Made by a program: the position numbers and the translations under genes. A stretch of 20,556 nt of DNA from Rhizobium sp. Q54 (lineage in GTDB: Bacteria; Pseudomonadota; Alphaproteobacteria; Rickettsiales; UBA1997): positions 1 to 20,556 of the forward strand of contig CAMBES010000007.1 in assembly GCA_945865855.1 (NCBI GenBank), given 5' to 3'. This document shows positions 6,926 through 14,169 of the stretch, in pieces. How positions within the stretch are numbered: the stretch's first letter is position 1; the number at the start of each line of letters is the position of its first letter. A model generated the notes under the pieces. It was not told the origin of the DNA and ran no database searches. It was given only the letters and a program-made list of their open reading frames with translations.

Positions 6926-8413
6926 CTAACTCTCGCTCGTGTAATTCGGCGCTTCTGAAGTAATGGTGATCGAGTGCGGATGCGATTCGCGTAGACCAGA
7001 GTTGGTGATGCGAACGAAGTTACAATTCTTGCGCATCTCTTCGATCGTGCCATTTCCGGTGTAACCCATTGCCGCTTTCAAGCCGCCAACTAACTGATGC
7101 ATAACATCTGCGGCGGCCCCTTTGTAAGCCACGCGACCCTCAACGCCTTCGGGAACTAGCTTCATTTTATCTGAAACGTCTTGTTGAAAATAGCGATCAG
7201 CTGAACCACGAGCCATTGCGCCAAGAGAGCCCATGCCGCGATAAACTTTGTAAGAACGGCCCTTAAACAAAACGATTTCGCCTGGAGTTTCTTCAGCGCC
7301 GGCGAGCAATCCGCCAAGCATCACGCAAGATGCGCCTGCGGCAATTGCCTTGGCGAGGTCGCCAGAAAATCTAATTCCACCGTCGGAAATTACCGGAATT
7401 TTTACGCTGTCGCAATATTCAACTACGTCGAGAAGCGCCGACAATTGTGGCACGCCAACACCAGCAACAACACGAGTTGTACAAATTGAACCTGGGCCAA
7501 TTCCAACTTTTACCGCATCTGCACCAGCGTCAATCAAGGCATTAGCCGCTTCTGATGTTGCGATATTTCCAGCGATGAAATTTTGTTTTGGGTAGGCTTT
7601 TTTTAGCTCACGCACAGTTTCAATTACACCAGCAGAATGACCATGCGCGGTATCAATTATAACGATATCAACTCCGGCTTCGATTAAAGCCTCTGCGCGC
7701 TTAATGCCTTCGCGACCGACTCCTGTTGCTGCCGCAACCAGAAGACGACCCTCTTCGTCTTTCGAAGCGAGGGGAAATTGCTTAGTTTTTTCTAAATCTT
7801 TTCCGGTCATCAAGCCAATACAATTTCCGCTTGAGTCGGTTAAAATTATGCGCTCAATTTTATTTCTGTGCAAAAGAGATTTGGCTTCAGACTTACTTAC
7901 ACCAGCTTTTGCCGTGATAAGATTTTCGCTCGTCATCAATTCATGCACCGGCTGTTTTTTGTCAGTAGCAAAGCGCACGTCGCGGTTAGTAAGAATTCCG
8001 AGTAGTTTTTTTGTACCTTCTTTAACCACGGGAATTCCTGAAATGCCGTAGGTTTTCATTAATAAAAGAGCTTCACCCAAGCTCGCATCAGGTGCTATGG
8101 TTACTGGATTGGTAACAACTCCAGATTCAAACTTTTTTACTTTGCGAACTTCGTCTGCTTGCTCTTTTGGCGAGAAGTTTTTGTGAATACAGCCAAGCCC
8201 GCCAGCCTGCGCCATTGCAATCGCCAAGCGGCTTTCAGTAACGGTATCCATCGCTGCAGAAATGATCGGAATTTCGAGCGAAATATTTTTAGTGATCTTG
8301 GTTTTGGTATTGGCTTCAGTTGGTAAAACTTCTGAAAATGCCGGCTTCAAAAGCACGTCGTCGAAGGTGAGAGAAGGAGCTGCGGTCTCGATTATTTTGC
8401 GACTTTTTTTCAT
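6926..8413 (-). CDS. guaB: Inosine-5'-monophosphate dehydrogenase
   Basis: GuaB oxidises IMP to XMP with NAD, the committing step of GMP synthesis. The 495-residue product has the usual length. LTFDDVLLKPAFSEVLP at residues 15-31 is the conserved start. Two CBS domains lie at about 98-215, interrupting the TIM barrel. The catalytic loop GIGPGSICTTR puts the nucleophilic Cys at residue 311. SDGGIRFSGD at 343-352, YRGMGSLGAM at 391-400 and the flap with EGRVAYKG at about 425-432 follow. The gene stands alone, convergent with hemY and divergent from fur across 81 bp. It lacks a clear Shine-Dalgarno sequence. A functional GuaB argues against the most extreme genome reduction, because Rickettsia proper lacks de novo purine synthesis. 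Confidence 0.98.
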   Translation of the reverse strand: MKKSRKIIETAAPSLTFDDVLLKPAFSEVLPTEANTKTKITKNISLEIPIISAAMDTVTESRLAIAMAQAGGLGCIHKNFSPKEQADEVRKVKKFESGVVTNPVTIAPDASLGEALLLMKTYGISGIPVVKEGTKKLLGILTNRDVRFATDKKQPVHELMTSENLITAKAGVSKSEAKSLLHRNKIERIILTDSSGNCIGLMTGKDLEKTKQFPLASKDEEGRLLVAAATGVGREGIKRAEALIEAGVDIVIIDTAHGHSAGVIETVRELKKAYPKQNFIAGNIATSEAANALIDAGADAVKVGIGPGSICTTRVVAGVGVPQLSALLDVVEYCDSVKIPVISDGGIRFSGDLAKAIAAGASCVMLGGLLAGAEETPGEIVLFKGRSYKVYRGMGSLGAMARGSADRYFQQDVSDKMKLVPEGVEGRVAYKGAAADVMHQLVGGLKAAMGYTGNGTIEEMRKNCNFVRITNSGLRESHPHSITITSEAPNYTSES

Positions 8414-8494
8414 TTTGAGTGAGTTGATTTTTTTCTAGCCAAAATAGTTTCTATCGAGACAAGATCAGGGATCAAAATCAAAAATCAAAAATTT

Positions 8495-8908
8495 ATGCTT
8501 TCATCAATTGAGAAACTTTGCGCTGAGCGTAAAATAAAACTTACCGAAAATCGTCGCATCATTGCTCGGGTGATTGAGCAAAGTAATGATCATCCCGATG
8601 TTGAAGAGGTTTATCGTCGCGCTTCTAAAATTAATCCAAATATCGGAATCGCTACAGTTTATCGCGCAGTAAAAATGTTCGAAGAATTTGGCCTAATTGC
8701 CAAGCATGATTTCGGCGGCGGAAGAGCTCGCTACGAAAGACTCGAGAGCGAAGAGCATCACGATCATTTGATCGACATCACCACCGATGAAGTTCACGAA
8801 TTCTTCAGCGAAGAGCTCGAAAATATGAAAGAAAGGCTCGCGCATGAAAAGGGCTATGAACTAGTCGGACACAAGCTTGAGCTTTATTGCCGTCCGCTTA
8901 AAAAATGA
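8495..8908 (+). CDS. fur: Fur-family transcriptional regulator
   Basis: Fur proteins are metal-sensing dimeric repressors of iron uptake and related genes. The 137-residue product has the winged helix at residues 1-80, with the recognition-helix pattern NIGIATVYRAVKMFEEFGLI. The metal-binding dimerisation domain contains EEHHDHLIDITTDEVHEF. The CxxC that follows HDHLI in enterobacterial Fur is missing here. This is normal for the alphaproteobacterial Fur group, so the Cys4-type structural zinc site is absent. The ending LVGHKLELYCRPL also fits that group. It heads a three-gene operon: its stop overlaps the next ATG as ATGA. A (TCAAAAA)-like run precedes the start and no Shine-Dalgarno sequence is evident. 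Irr or Mur specificity cannot be excluded. Confidence 0.9.
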   Translation: MLSSIEKLCAERKIKLTENRRIIARVIEQSNDHPDVEEVYRRASKINPNIGIATVYRAVKMFEEFGLIAKHDFGGGRARYERLESEEHHDHLIDITTDEVHEFFSEELENMKERLAHEKGYELVGHKLELYCRPLKK

Positions 8909-9627
8909 GCGACTTACTCAAAAAAATAATTATTCCCCAGCTTCGCTTTGATGGCGTTGATCACGGCGAAAAATTCACAAAACTTTTTTGCGATCTTTAC
9001 CGCATTGAAATTTTTAAAGATGGTCTAGATCTAATACTCACGCAGCTTCACAAGAAACAGCTTCATTTTGAGATTAAAGAAATGAAGGGCTGGGATACTA
9101 ATGTTGGCTGCTTTCTTACTAACAAAATCACGCTGCGTAATTTAAGCCACAACGTGCTTGCGCACGAGATGGCGCACGCGATTGCGCACGAAAGTAAAAT
9201 CAATTTGGGCGAAGAGTTTCGCAAATGTGTTGCCTTCGATATGAAAGGGCGCGAGCCGGAAATTATGACGCTGCGTGGTGAGGTGAAGAGGCTTATGGTT
9301 GATGCTCTCGCAGCCTATCCACCACATCATTTTCTTGGGGAAATTTTTGCGCGTTATTTTGAATTACTTAGTGTTTCGCGAAATGTTGTTAGCAACGGAA
9401 GTTTTTCTACTGCTGATGTTACGGATTTTTTTATGAATATTACCAACTTCCTTGAGAAAATTTTTAATCCGCAAATGCGTAAAAAAATCGATCCGCTAAT
9501 TGCACGCGAGACCTCTAATCTCAATCTCTTGCCGTTAGAGAAAAAATTTCTCGATCAGGTCGGATTAAAACAAAAAAATTCCTGGTCGGGAAGAACAAGG
9601 CCAAATAATCCTTTCAAAATTTCATGA
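8905..9627 (+). CDS. Predicted zinc metallopeptidase-like protein (HEMAH motif)
   Basis: I do not recognise this 240-residue protein as a named gene. It contains HEMAHAIAHE at residues 87-96, an HExxH zincin motif in a predicted helix. A later helix, GEIFARYFELL at 145-155, could supply a third zinc ligand through E146, as in gluzincin-like and anthrax lethal factor/MtfA-like domains. The segment before the motif (residues 60-80) looks like the edge strand that often precedes zincin helices. There is no signal peptide or membrane segment, so it should be cytoplasmic or exported by a non-Sec route. It overlaps fur by 4 bp (ATGA) and the following nucleotidyltransferase by 4 bp, so all three are translationally coupled. 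Protease activity is inferred from motif only. Confidence 0.75.
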   Translation: MSDLLKKIIIPQLRFDGVDHGEKFTKLFCDLYRIEIFKDGLDLILTQLHKKQLHFEIKEMKGWDTNVGCFLTNKITLRNLSHNVLAHEMAHAIAHESKINLGEEFRKCVAFDMKGREPEIMTLRGEVKRLMVDALAAYPPHHFLGEIFARYFELLSVSRNVVSNGSFSTADVTDFFMNITNFLEKIFNPQMRKKIDPLIARETSNLNLLPLEKKFLDQVGLKQKNSWSGRTRPNNPFKIS

Positions 9628-10358
9628 TTGAAATCACTCAAGCTTTCATTTTTGCCGCTGGGCGCGGAGAGCGCATGCGGCCTCTTACCGACACTATTCC
9701 TAAGCCTCTCGTTAAGATCAAAAACAAGGCGATCATTGATTACGCGATTGAGAAAATAGATCAAATTCCCTCGATTAAAAAAATTATTATTAACGGATTT
9801 TATCTTGCTTCTCAAATCGAGAAGCACGTTAAAAAATTGAAGAATTCTAAGATCATTTTTTCACACGAATTAGAAAAAATAGAAACCGGCGGCGGACTTG
9901 TTTTTGCCCAGGATAAAATTGATCTAACTAAGCCAATTCTGACTGTTAACGGAGACGTTCTTTGGCAAGAGAAATTGCAGGAGAAATCTTCTGATCTTGA
10001 GATGCTTTGTAATGCCTGGAACCCTGATGAATGCGATATTTTGATTGGGCTGAAGAAGGTTGAAGATTACATCGGCTACGAAGGAAATATTCACGGTGGC
10101 GGTGATTTTGAAATGATTAGCGGTGACCTTTACCGTCTGCCGGATTTAGGAATGAATTACGCTTTTGTTGGTCTGCAAATCATTAATCCAAAAATTCTAA
10201 AACAAGCGCCAGGAAAATGTTTTTCAATGTCACATTTTTACCGATCTGCGGTTGGCGAAGGTGGTTTAGTTCACCGAATAAAAGGTGTTGAATTAGCCGG
10301 AAAATATTTCCACATCGGCACTGTTGCAGCGATTAAATCTACTGAGGAAAAACTCTGA
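9624..10358 (+). CDS. MurU-like sugar-1-phosphate nucleotidyltransferase
   Basis: The 244-residue product has the nucleotidyltransferase signature AFIFAAGRGERMRPLTDTIP at residues 7-26, followed by KPLVKIKNKAIIDYAIEKI. ETGGGLVFAQDKI and ILTVNGDVLW come later; the Asp in NGD should bind the catalytic magnesium. Length and pattern match short single-domain enzymes such as MurU, which makes UDP-MurNAc from MurNAc-1-phosphate in peptidoglycan recycling. Related enzymes use mannose-1-phosphate or glucose-1-phosphate, so the substrate is not certain. The usual MurU partner kinase AmgK is not in this window. It is the last gene of the fur operon (ATGA overlap at 9624) and is followed by a palindrome at 10365-10387. 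Confidence 0.85.
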   Translation: MIEITQAFIFAAGRGERMRPLTDTIPKPLVKIKNKAIIDYAIEKIDQIPSIKKIIINGFYLASQIEKHVKKLKNSKIIFSHELEKIETGGGLVFAQDKIDLTKPILTVNGDVLWQEKLQEKSSDLEMLCNAWNPDECDILIGLKKVEDYIGYEGNIHGGGDFEMISGDLYRLPDLGMNYAFVGLQIINPKILKQAPGKCFSMSHFYRSAVGEGGLVHRIKGVELAGKYFHIGTVAAIKSTEEKL

Positions 10359-10364
10359 TTTAAG

Positions 10365-10387
10365 ATTTTGAGCACAGTGCTCAAAAT
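10365..10387. terminator. Perfect palindrome behind the fur operon, likely terminator
   Basis: A 10-bp stem (ATTTTGAGCA/TGCTCAAAAT) with a 3-nt loop lies 7 bp past the stop at 10358. T-rich sequence follows on both strands but there is no strong T run. It sits between convergent operons and may act in both directions. Confidence 0.6.
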
Positions 10388-10450
10388 TGCATTTTAGCTA
10401 AGATTGGCGAGGTTTAAGTATTTAAAATTACCAAAAATTTTTCAGCTTTA

Positions 10451-10493
10451 TTATCCGCTTTCTCAAAAATGAATCAGAGAAAGTAAAGGATAA
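10451..10493 (-). terminator. Candidate hemE terminator hairpin
   Basis: TTATCC at 10451-10456 pairs with GGATAA at 10488-10493, and CTTTCTC at 10458-10464 pairs with GAGAAAG at 10477-10483. The structure is an imperfect stem just beyond the hemE stop. The T-rich tail on the minus strand is short and displaced, so termination is plausible but not certain. Confidence 0.4.
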
Positions 10494-10500
10494 AAAATAA

Positions 10501-11520
10501 TTATTTTCCTCGCACCAAATCCACAACAAGCTGCACATTCTCAATCGGTGTTTCTGGCAAAATTCCGTGACCAAGATTGAAGATGAATGGGTGATCTTGA
10601 AAGGTTTTTAAAATATCTAAAACTTCTTTTTCGATTTCTTTCTTCGAGCCAAAAGCGAGTAAAAAATTATCAAGATTTCCTTGCACAACTTGCCCGAGAT
10701 TTTCCTGAAGATTCTTTTTCGCCCAGATTTTACTAACATTCTGATCCATCGCTAATCCTTGCGGTACAACTTCTCGTGCGAATGTCTCGTAATAAATTCC
10801 TACTCCGCGCGGAAAGCAAATTACTGGAGTTTTCGGATGTAACTTTCTGATTTCAGTGACGATTTTTTTTGTTGGTTCAATCACCCATTTTTGCAACTGT
10901 TCTGGCGGTAAAACTCCAGCCCAAGAATCAAATAATTTTACGACGTCTGCACCAGCTTTAATCTGAAGACACAAATATTGAATTACGCTTTGGGTTAAAA
11001 TCTCAATTAACTCTGCAAAAAAATTTTCATTTTCGATTGCTGCGCGACGCGTTGCTTCAAAATTTTTTGAACCACCACCCTCAATCATGTAGCAAGCTAG
11101 AGTCCAGGGAGATCCAGAAAATCCGATCAAAGCCTTATCTTTACCAAGTTTTGATTTTGTTAATTCTAAAGCTTCAAAAACTGGCGAGAGATGTTTAGCG
11201 ATATTTTCGCTGCGTAAGTTTTTCAATTCGAATGATCCAAGTTTTGGTCCTTCGTTTTTTACAAATTCAACTTTCACTCCAAGAGCGTCTGGAATAACAA
11301 GAATGTCGGAGAAAATAATCGCTGCATCGAAGTTAAAACGAGTGATTGGTTGGAGAGTAACTTCACTAGCTAGTTTTGGGGTGTAGCAGAGCTCTAAGAA
11401 GTTTTTTACATTCGATCTTATTTCGCGATATTCTGGTAAATATCTTCCTGCCTGACGCATGATCCAAATCGGAGGTGTCAAAGTTTTATTTCCGTTCAGA
11501 GTATTAATTAATTTATTCAT
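10501..11520 (-). CDS. hemE: Uroporphyrinogen decarboxylase
   Basis: HemE removes four carboxyl groups from uroporphyrinogen III to give coproporphyrinogen III, the step after HemD. The 339-residue product has the family hallmark PPIWIMRQAGRYLPEYR at residues 16-32. FSDILVIPDALG follows, with the catalytic Asp at residue 72. FSGSPWTLACYMIEGGGSKNF, VVKLFDSWAGVLPPEQL and FNLGHGILPETPIENV complete the expected pattern. It is transcribed away from the candidate origin at 11521-11734. In Caulobacter and Rickettsia hemE also borders oriC, so its position here is meaningful. No Shine-Dalgarno sequence is visible. Confidence 0.98.
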   Translation of the reverse strand: MNKLINTLNGNKTLTPPIWIMRQAGRYLPEYREIRSNVKNFLELCYTPKLASEVTLQPITRFNFDAAIIFSDILVIPDALGVKVEFVKNEGPKLGSFELKNLRSENIAKHLSPVFEALELTKSKLGKDKALIGFSGSPWTLACYMIEGGGSKNFEATRRAAIENENFFAELIEILTQSVIQYLCLQIKAGADVVKLFDSWAGVLPPEQLQKWVIEPTKKIVTEIRKLHPKTPVICFPRGVGIYYETFAREVVPQGLAMDQNVSKIWAKKNLQENLGQVVQGNLDNFLLAFGSKKEIEKEVLDILKTFQDHPFIFNLGHGILPETPIENVQLVVDLVRGK

Positions 11521-11641
11521 TTATTCTTATTATTTTTATTAGAGCTGTGGATTTGTTGATGAAGTTTTTAACTATTTTATTAACAGAGATAATCCTTTAA
11601 TATCAAGGGTTGAGGCAAAGTTACTAACATGTTAAAAACTT

Positions 11642-11658
11642 TTAAAAATCTTTTAAAC
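11642..11658 (+). promoter_or_regulatory. Candidate CtrA-type site in oriC
   Basis: TTAA, seven bases, TTAAAC. The spacing matches the alphaproteobacterial CtrA consensus TTAA-N7-TTAA. AT-rich background makes a chance match possible. Confidence 0.45.
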
Positions 11659-11709
11659 ATGATGAAAACTTGTTAAGAAAAATAATAAGTTTTTTGTCAG
11701 AAAAAAATC

Positions 11710-11718
11710 TGTGGATAA
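11710..11718 (-). promoter_or_regulatory. DnaA box (perfect consensus)
   Basis: The + strand reads TGTGGATAA, which is TTATCCACA on the minus strand, the exact DnaA-box consensus. It lies 17 bp upstream of the bolA ATG. Confidence 0.75.
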
Positions 11719-11734
11719 ACCCAAAGTTATTAAC

Positions 11735-11989
11735 ATGAAATCAACAATCGAAAAGAAGCTAATCGAAAACTTTCAGCCAAAATTTTTAGAGGTAAAAAAT
11801 AAAAGCCATCTTCATCGCGGCCATCTTGAAGATGAAAGTGGTGAGACTCATTTTGAAGTGGTAATTGAGGCGGAGTGTTTAAAAAAACTCGGAAGAATTC
11901 AGGCGCATCGAAATATTAATTCTGCGCTGAAAGACGAGTTTGAAAAAGGCGGGCTGCACGCTCTGGAGATAAAGATAAAATTTGTATAA
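11735..11989 (+). CDS. bolA: BolA-family protein
   Basis: BolA proteins are small class-II KH-like proteins that work with monothiol glutaredoxins in iron-sulfur and iron homeostasis and in stress morphology. From the ATG at 11735 the product is 84 residues and starts KSTIEKKLIENFQPKFLEV, the usual BolA opening. ESGETHFEVVIEAECLKKL follows, then GRIQAHRNINSALKDEF with the conserved His, and a closing ALEIKIKF strand. An in-frame GTG at 11711 would add eight residues but lies inside the DnaA box and spoils the family start, so I prefer the ATG. No glutaredoxin gene is next to it in this window. It is divergent from hemE across the candidate origin. Confidence 0.9.
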   Translation: MKSTIEKKLIENFQPKFLEVKNKSHLHRGHLEDESGETHFEVVIEAECLKKLGRIQAHRNINSALKDEFEKGGLHALEIKIKFV

Positions 11990-12064
11990 ATTTTCGATCT
12001 TATCGCGTCATCGCCGCTTAAGTTGGGAGGATTGGCGGTCATCGGATAGCTAAGCGAAAATTTT
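11988..12064. other. Structured intergenic element between bolA and clpX
   Basis: AAATTTTCG at 11988-11996 pairs perfectly with CGAAAATTT at 12055-12063. Inside, CTTA at 11999-12002 pairs with TAAG at 12051-12054 and CCGC at 12014-12017 with GCGG at 12035-12038. The fold is about 77 nt long and TTTTCTT follows on the + strand. It overlaps the bolA stop and sits between convergent genes. It may be an elaborate terminator, or a small RNA. Confidence 0.4.
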
Positions 12065-12116
12065 CTTAAAACAGTCTGTGTAAGAAATCTAGAAAGAGCC
12101 TTGTCGACAGTAAGTC

Positions 12117-13421
12117 TTACGCAACCGCCTTCTCTTTTTTCTGAACTATTGTGATCGATTTTTTGCCTTCTCTTTCCTCGGCTTCTTTTTCGCTCAACAA
12201 AGAAATTTCAATCGCCTTACTGTCACTAATTCCTTTCTTAGTAACGCGCACAGACTTCACATTTTTTTGTGAAGGAATGTCGAACATTACATCGAGTAAA
12301 ATATTTTCAGTAATCGCGCGCAGGCCACGAGCACCAGTTTTTCGCTCGATGGCGAGCTTGGCGATTTCTTTAATTGCTTCTTCGTCAAAAATTAGATCAA
12401 TTTTATCGAGAGAAAAAAGTCGCTGATATTGCTTAGTGATCGCGTTTTTTGGATCGACTAAAATTCGGGCGAGATCTTTTTTGGTTAAGCCCTCAAGCGG
12501 CGCGAGAACTGGAAGCCTGCCGACAATTTCTGGGATAAGGCCAAACTTAATCAAGTCATCTGGCTCAACTTTGCTGAAAATATCCTTACGAGCAGTGTCT
12601 TCTTTGTCTCTGACATCAGCGCCAAATCCCATTGATGCACTTGATCCGCGAGAAAGAATAATTTTTTCTAGGCCAGAAAATGCGCCGCCGCAAACAAATA
12701 GAATATTGCGAGTGTCGATCTGTACATATTCTTGCTGAGAAGATTTTTTCCCAGGCTGGGTGGGCACTGAAGCAGTTGTGCCCTCAATGATTTTCAACAA
12801 GCCTTGTTGCACGCCTTCGCCGGAAATATCGCGGCGAGTATTATCTTCAGATTTGCGAGCGATTTTGTCGATTTCATCGATGTAAACGATGCCGCGTTGA
12901 GCTTTTTCAATATCGAAATTAGCCGCTTGCAACAGGCGTGAAATAATGTTTTCAACATCATCGCCAACATATCCAGCTTCGGTGAGCGAAGTGGCGTCAG
13001 CAATGGTGAAGGGCACGTCTAAAATCTTCGCTAAAGTTTGCGCGAGCAAGGTTTTTCCGCAGCCAGTTGGCCCGATTAGTAGAATGTTTGATTTGTTAAT
13101 TTCGACCGTATCAGCGTTGGCCGAGCTATTCGCATCGATACGTTTGTAGTGGTTGTAAACCGCGACCGCCAAAACTTTTTTGGCGTAACTTTGGCCAACA
13201 ACATGTTCGTCGAGAATCTTAAGAATGTCTTGCGGCGTTGGCTTGGCGCCATCAGTTTTTTGGAGCGGAGATTTTTTTTGCTCTTCGCGCAAAATGTCCA
13301 TACCAAGTCCGATGCACTCGTTGCAAATCATTGCAGCGGGGCCGGCGACTAATTTTTTTACTTCGTGCTGAGTCTTGCCACAAAAGGAACAAGAAAGGTC
13401 TTTGTCGTTGTCTTTGGTCAT
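12117..13421 (-). CDS. clpX: ATP-dependent Clp protease ATP-binding subunit ClpX
   Basis: ClpX is the hexameric AAA+ unfoldase that feeds tagged proteins into ClpP. In Caulobacter it is needed for cell-cycle proteolysis of CtrA. The 434-residue product has the N-terminal C4 zinc-binding domain (Cys 11, 14, 33 and 36), Walker A GPTGCGKT at 116-123, the GYVGDD pore-loop sequence, Walker B VYIDEIDK, and an Arg-finger region ending ERKTGARGLRAI before the small domain. The Lys-rich C-terminal tail is ordinary. The ATG lies one base after the clpP stop, so the two genes form one transcript. The gene is convergent with bolA. Confidence 0.98.
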   Translation of the reverse strand: MTKDNDKDLSCSFCGKTQHEVKKLVAGPAAMICNECIGLGMDILREEQKKSPLQKTDGAKPTPQDILKILDEHVVGQSYAKKVLAVAVYNHYKRIDANSSANADTVEINKSNILLIGPTGCGKTLLAQTLAKILDVPFTIADATSLTEAGYVGDDVENIISRLLQAANFDIEKAQRGIVYIDEIDKIARKSEDNTRRDISGEGVQQGLLKIIEGTTASVPTQPGKKSSQQEYVQIDTRNILFVCGGAFSGLEKIILSRGSSASMGFGADVRDKEDTARKDIFSKVEPDDLIKFGLIPEIVGRLPVLAPLEGLTKKDLARILVDPKNAITKQYQRLFSLDKIDLIFDEEAIKEIAKLAIERKTGARGLRAITENILLDVMFDIPSQKNVKSVRVTKKGISDSKAIEISLLSEKEAEEREGKKSITIVQKKEKAVA

Positions 13422-13422
13422 T

Positions 13423-14049
13423 TTATTGTTCTGATTTTTCTGGACGGCGCTCGATCACTTCATCGATCAAGCCGAATTCTTTCGCTTTTTCTGGTGACAT
13501 GAAGTTGTCACGCTCCATTGATTTTTCGATGGCGGCGAACTTTTGTCCGGTATGTTTTGTGTAGATTTCGTTAAGTCTTTTTTTCAGGGCGAGAGTTTCT
13601 TGTGCGTGAATTTCGATGTCGGTTGCTTGGCCTTGATATCCGCCGGAAGGCTGGTGAATCATGATGCGTGAGTTGGGAAGAGAGAATCTTTTTCCAGGAG
13701 CGCCGGCGGTAAGAAGCAACGAGCCCATTGAAGCAGCTTGTCCGATACAAAGAGTGGCAACATCTGGGCGAACATATTGCATTGTGTCATACATCGCGAG
13801 GCCAGAAGTGACAATGCCTCCGGGTGAGTTGATATAGAAATAAATATCTTTTTTTGGATCTTCTGATTCTAAGAATAAAAGCTGCGCAACCACGAGTGAC
13901 GAGACTTGGTCGTTTACTTGGCCGGAAAGAAAAATGATTCTTTCTTTGAGAAGGCGTGAGTAGATATCGTAAGATCTTTCGCCTTTGGCGGTTTGCTCAA
14001 CCACCATTGGAACGAGGTAGTTAGCGTGGTCAGGGATGTTGTTGGACAT
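13423..14049 (-). CDS. clpP: ATP-dependent Clp protease proteolytic subunit ClpP
   Basis: ClpP is the tetradecameric serine peptidase of ClpXP/ClpAP. From the ATG at 14049 the product is 208 residues, starting MSNNIPDHANYLVPMVVEQT. That matches the usual alphaproteobacterial N-terminus. The catalytic Ser lies in IGQAASMGSLLL, the His in RIMIHQPSGG and the Asp in the following helix region. SPGGIVTSGLAMYD is the oxyanion strand. A longer frame can be read from a TTG at 14082, adding 11 residues, but neither start has a good Shine-Dalgarno sequence and the ATG fits the family better. It heads the clpP-clpX operon, divergent from grpE over about 120 bp. Confidence 0.95.
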   Translation of the reverse strand: MSNNIPDHANYLVPMVVEQTAKGERSYDIYSRLLKERIIFLSGQVNDQVSSLVVAQLLFLESEDPKKDIYFYINSPGGIVTSGLAMYDTMQYVRPDVATLCIGQAASMGSLLLTAGAPGKRFSLPNSRIMIHQPSGGYQGQATDIEIHAQETLALKKRLNEIYTKHTGQKFAAIEKSMERDNFMSPEKAKEFGLIDEVIERRPEKSEQ

Positions 14050-14110
14050 GCTCGGGAGTAAGTTGGGAAGGAATTGCGACAACCTAAGAAATAAAAATCT
14101 TCAAAGCAAT

Positions 14111-14138
14111 CTTGAAAGTCTTTTGTCTCTTCATAACT
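14111..14138 (+). promoter_or_regulatory. Candidate sigma-32 heat-shock promoter of grpE
   Basis: CTTGAAA at 14111-14117 and CATAACT at 14132-14138 are separated by 17 bases when counted from CTTG. The layout matches alphaproteobacterial RpoH promoters (CTTG-N17/18-CYTATNT) with two mismatches in the -10. grpE is a classic heat-shock gene. Confidence 0.5.
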
Positions 14139-14169
14139 TGCGCGACCCTAAAATTCATCAGGAGAAAAC

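Larger units (their letters stand above)
11521..11734. other. Candidate chromosomal replication origin (oriC) between hemE and a bolA-like gene
   Basis: This gene-free 214-bp AT-rich stretch separates divergent hemE and bolA. It holds a perfect DnaA box (TTATCCACA on the minus strand, 11710-11718) and a weaker one at 11546-11554 (TGTGGATTT). It also has a TTAA-N7-TTAAAC site at 11642-11658 matching the CtrA consensus spacing. The 9-mer TTNYTAACA occurs five times: 11577-11585, 11621-11629, 11630-11638 (minus), 11671-11679 (minus) and 11727-11735; the last runs one base into the bolA start codon. The T-rich start at 11521-11540 could be an unwinding element. hemE-linked origins are established for Caulobacter and Rickettsia. 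dnaA is not in the window. The region must also contain the promoters of both flanking genes. Confidence 0.7.

Noticed and set aside
8414..8494. Fur box or iron-responsive operator upstream of fur
   Set aside because: I found AT-rich TCAAAAA repeats but no palindrome I could match to a known Fur or Irr site.
11711..11734. GTG start extending the BolA-like protein by eight residues
   Set aside because: It lies within the perfect DnaA box, adds non-family residues and has no Shine-Dalgarno sequence. The ATG at 11735 matches the usual BolA start.
12151..13564. Several + strand open frames opposite clpX and clpP, up to 108 codons
   Set aside because: They are antisense shadows of clear clpX and clpP coding sequence and have no independent support.
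14050..14082. TTG start giving ClpP an 11-residue extension
   Set aside because: The ATG at 14049 gives the usual length and N-terminus; the extension has no ribosome binding site or family support.
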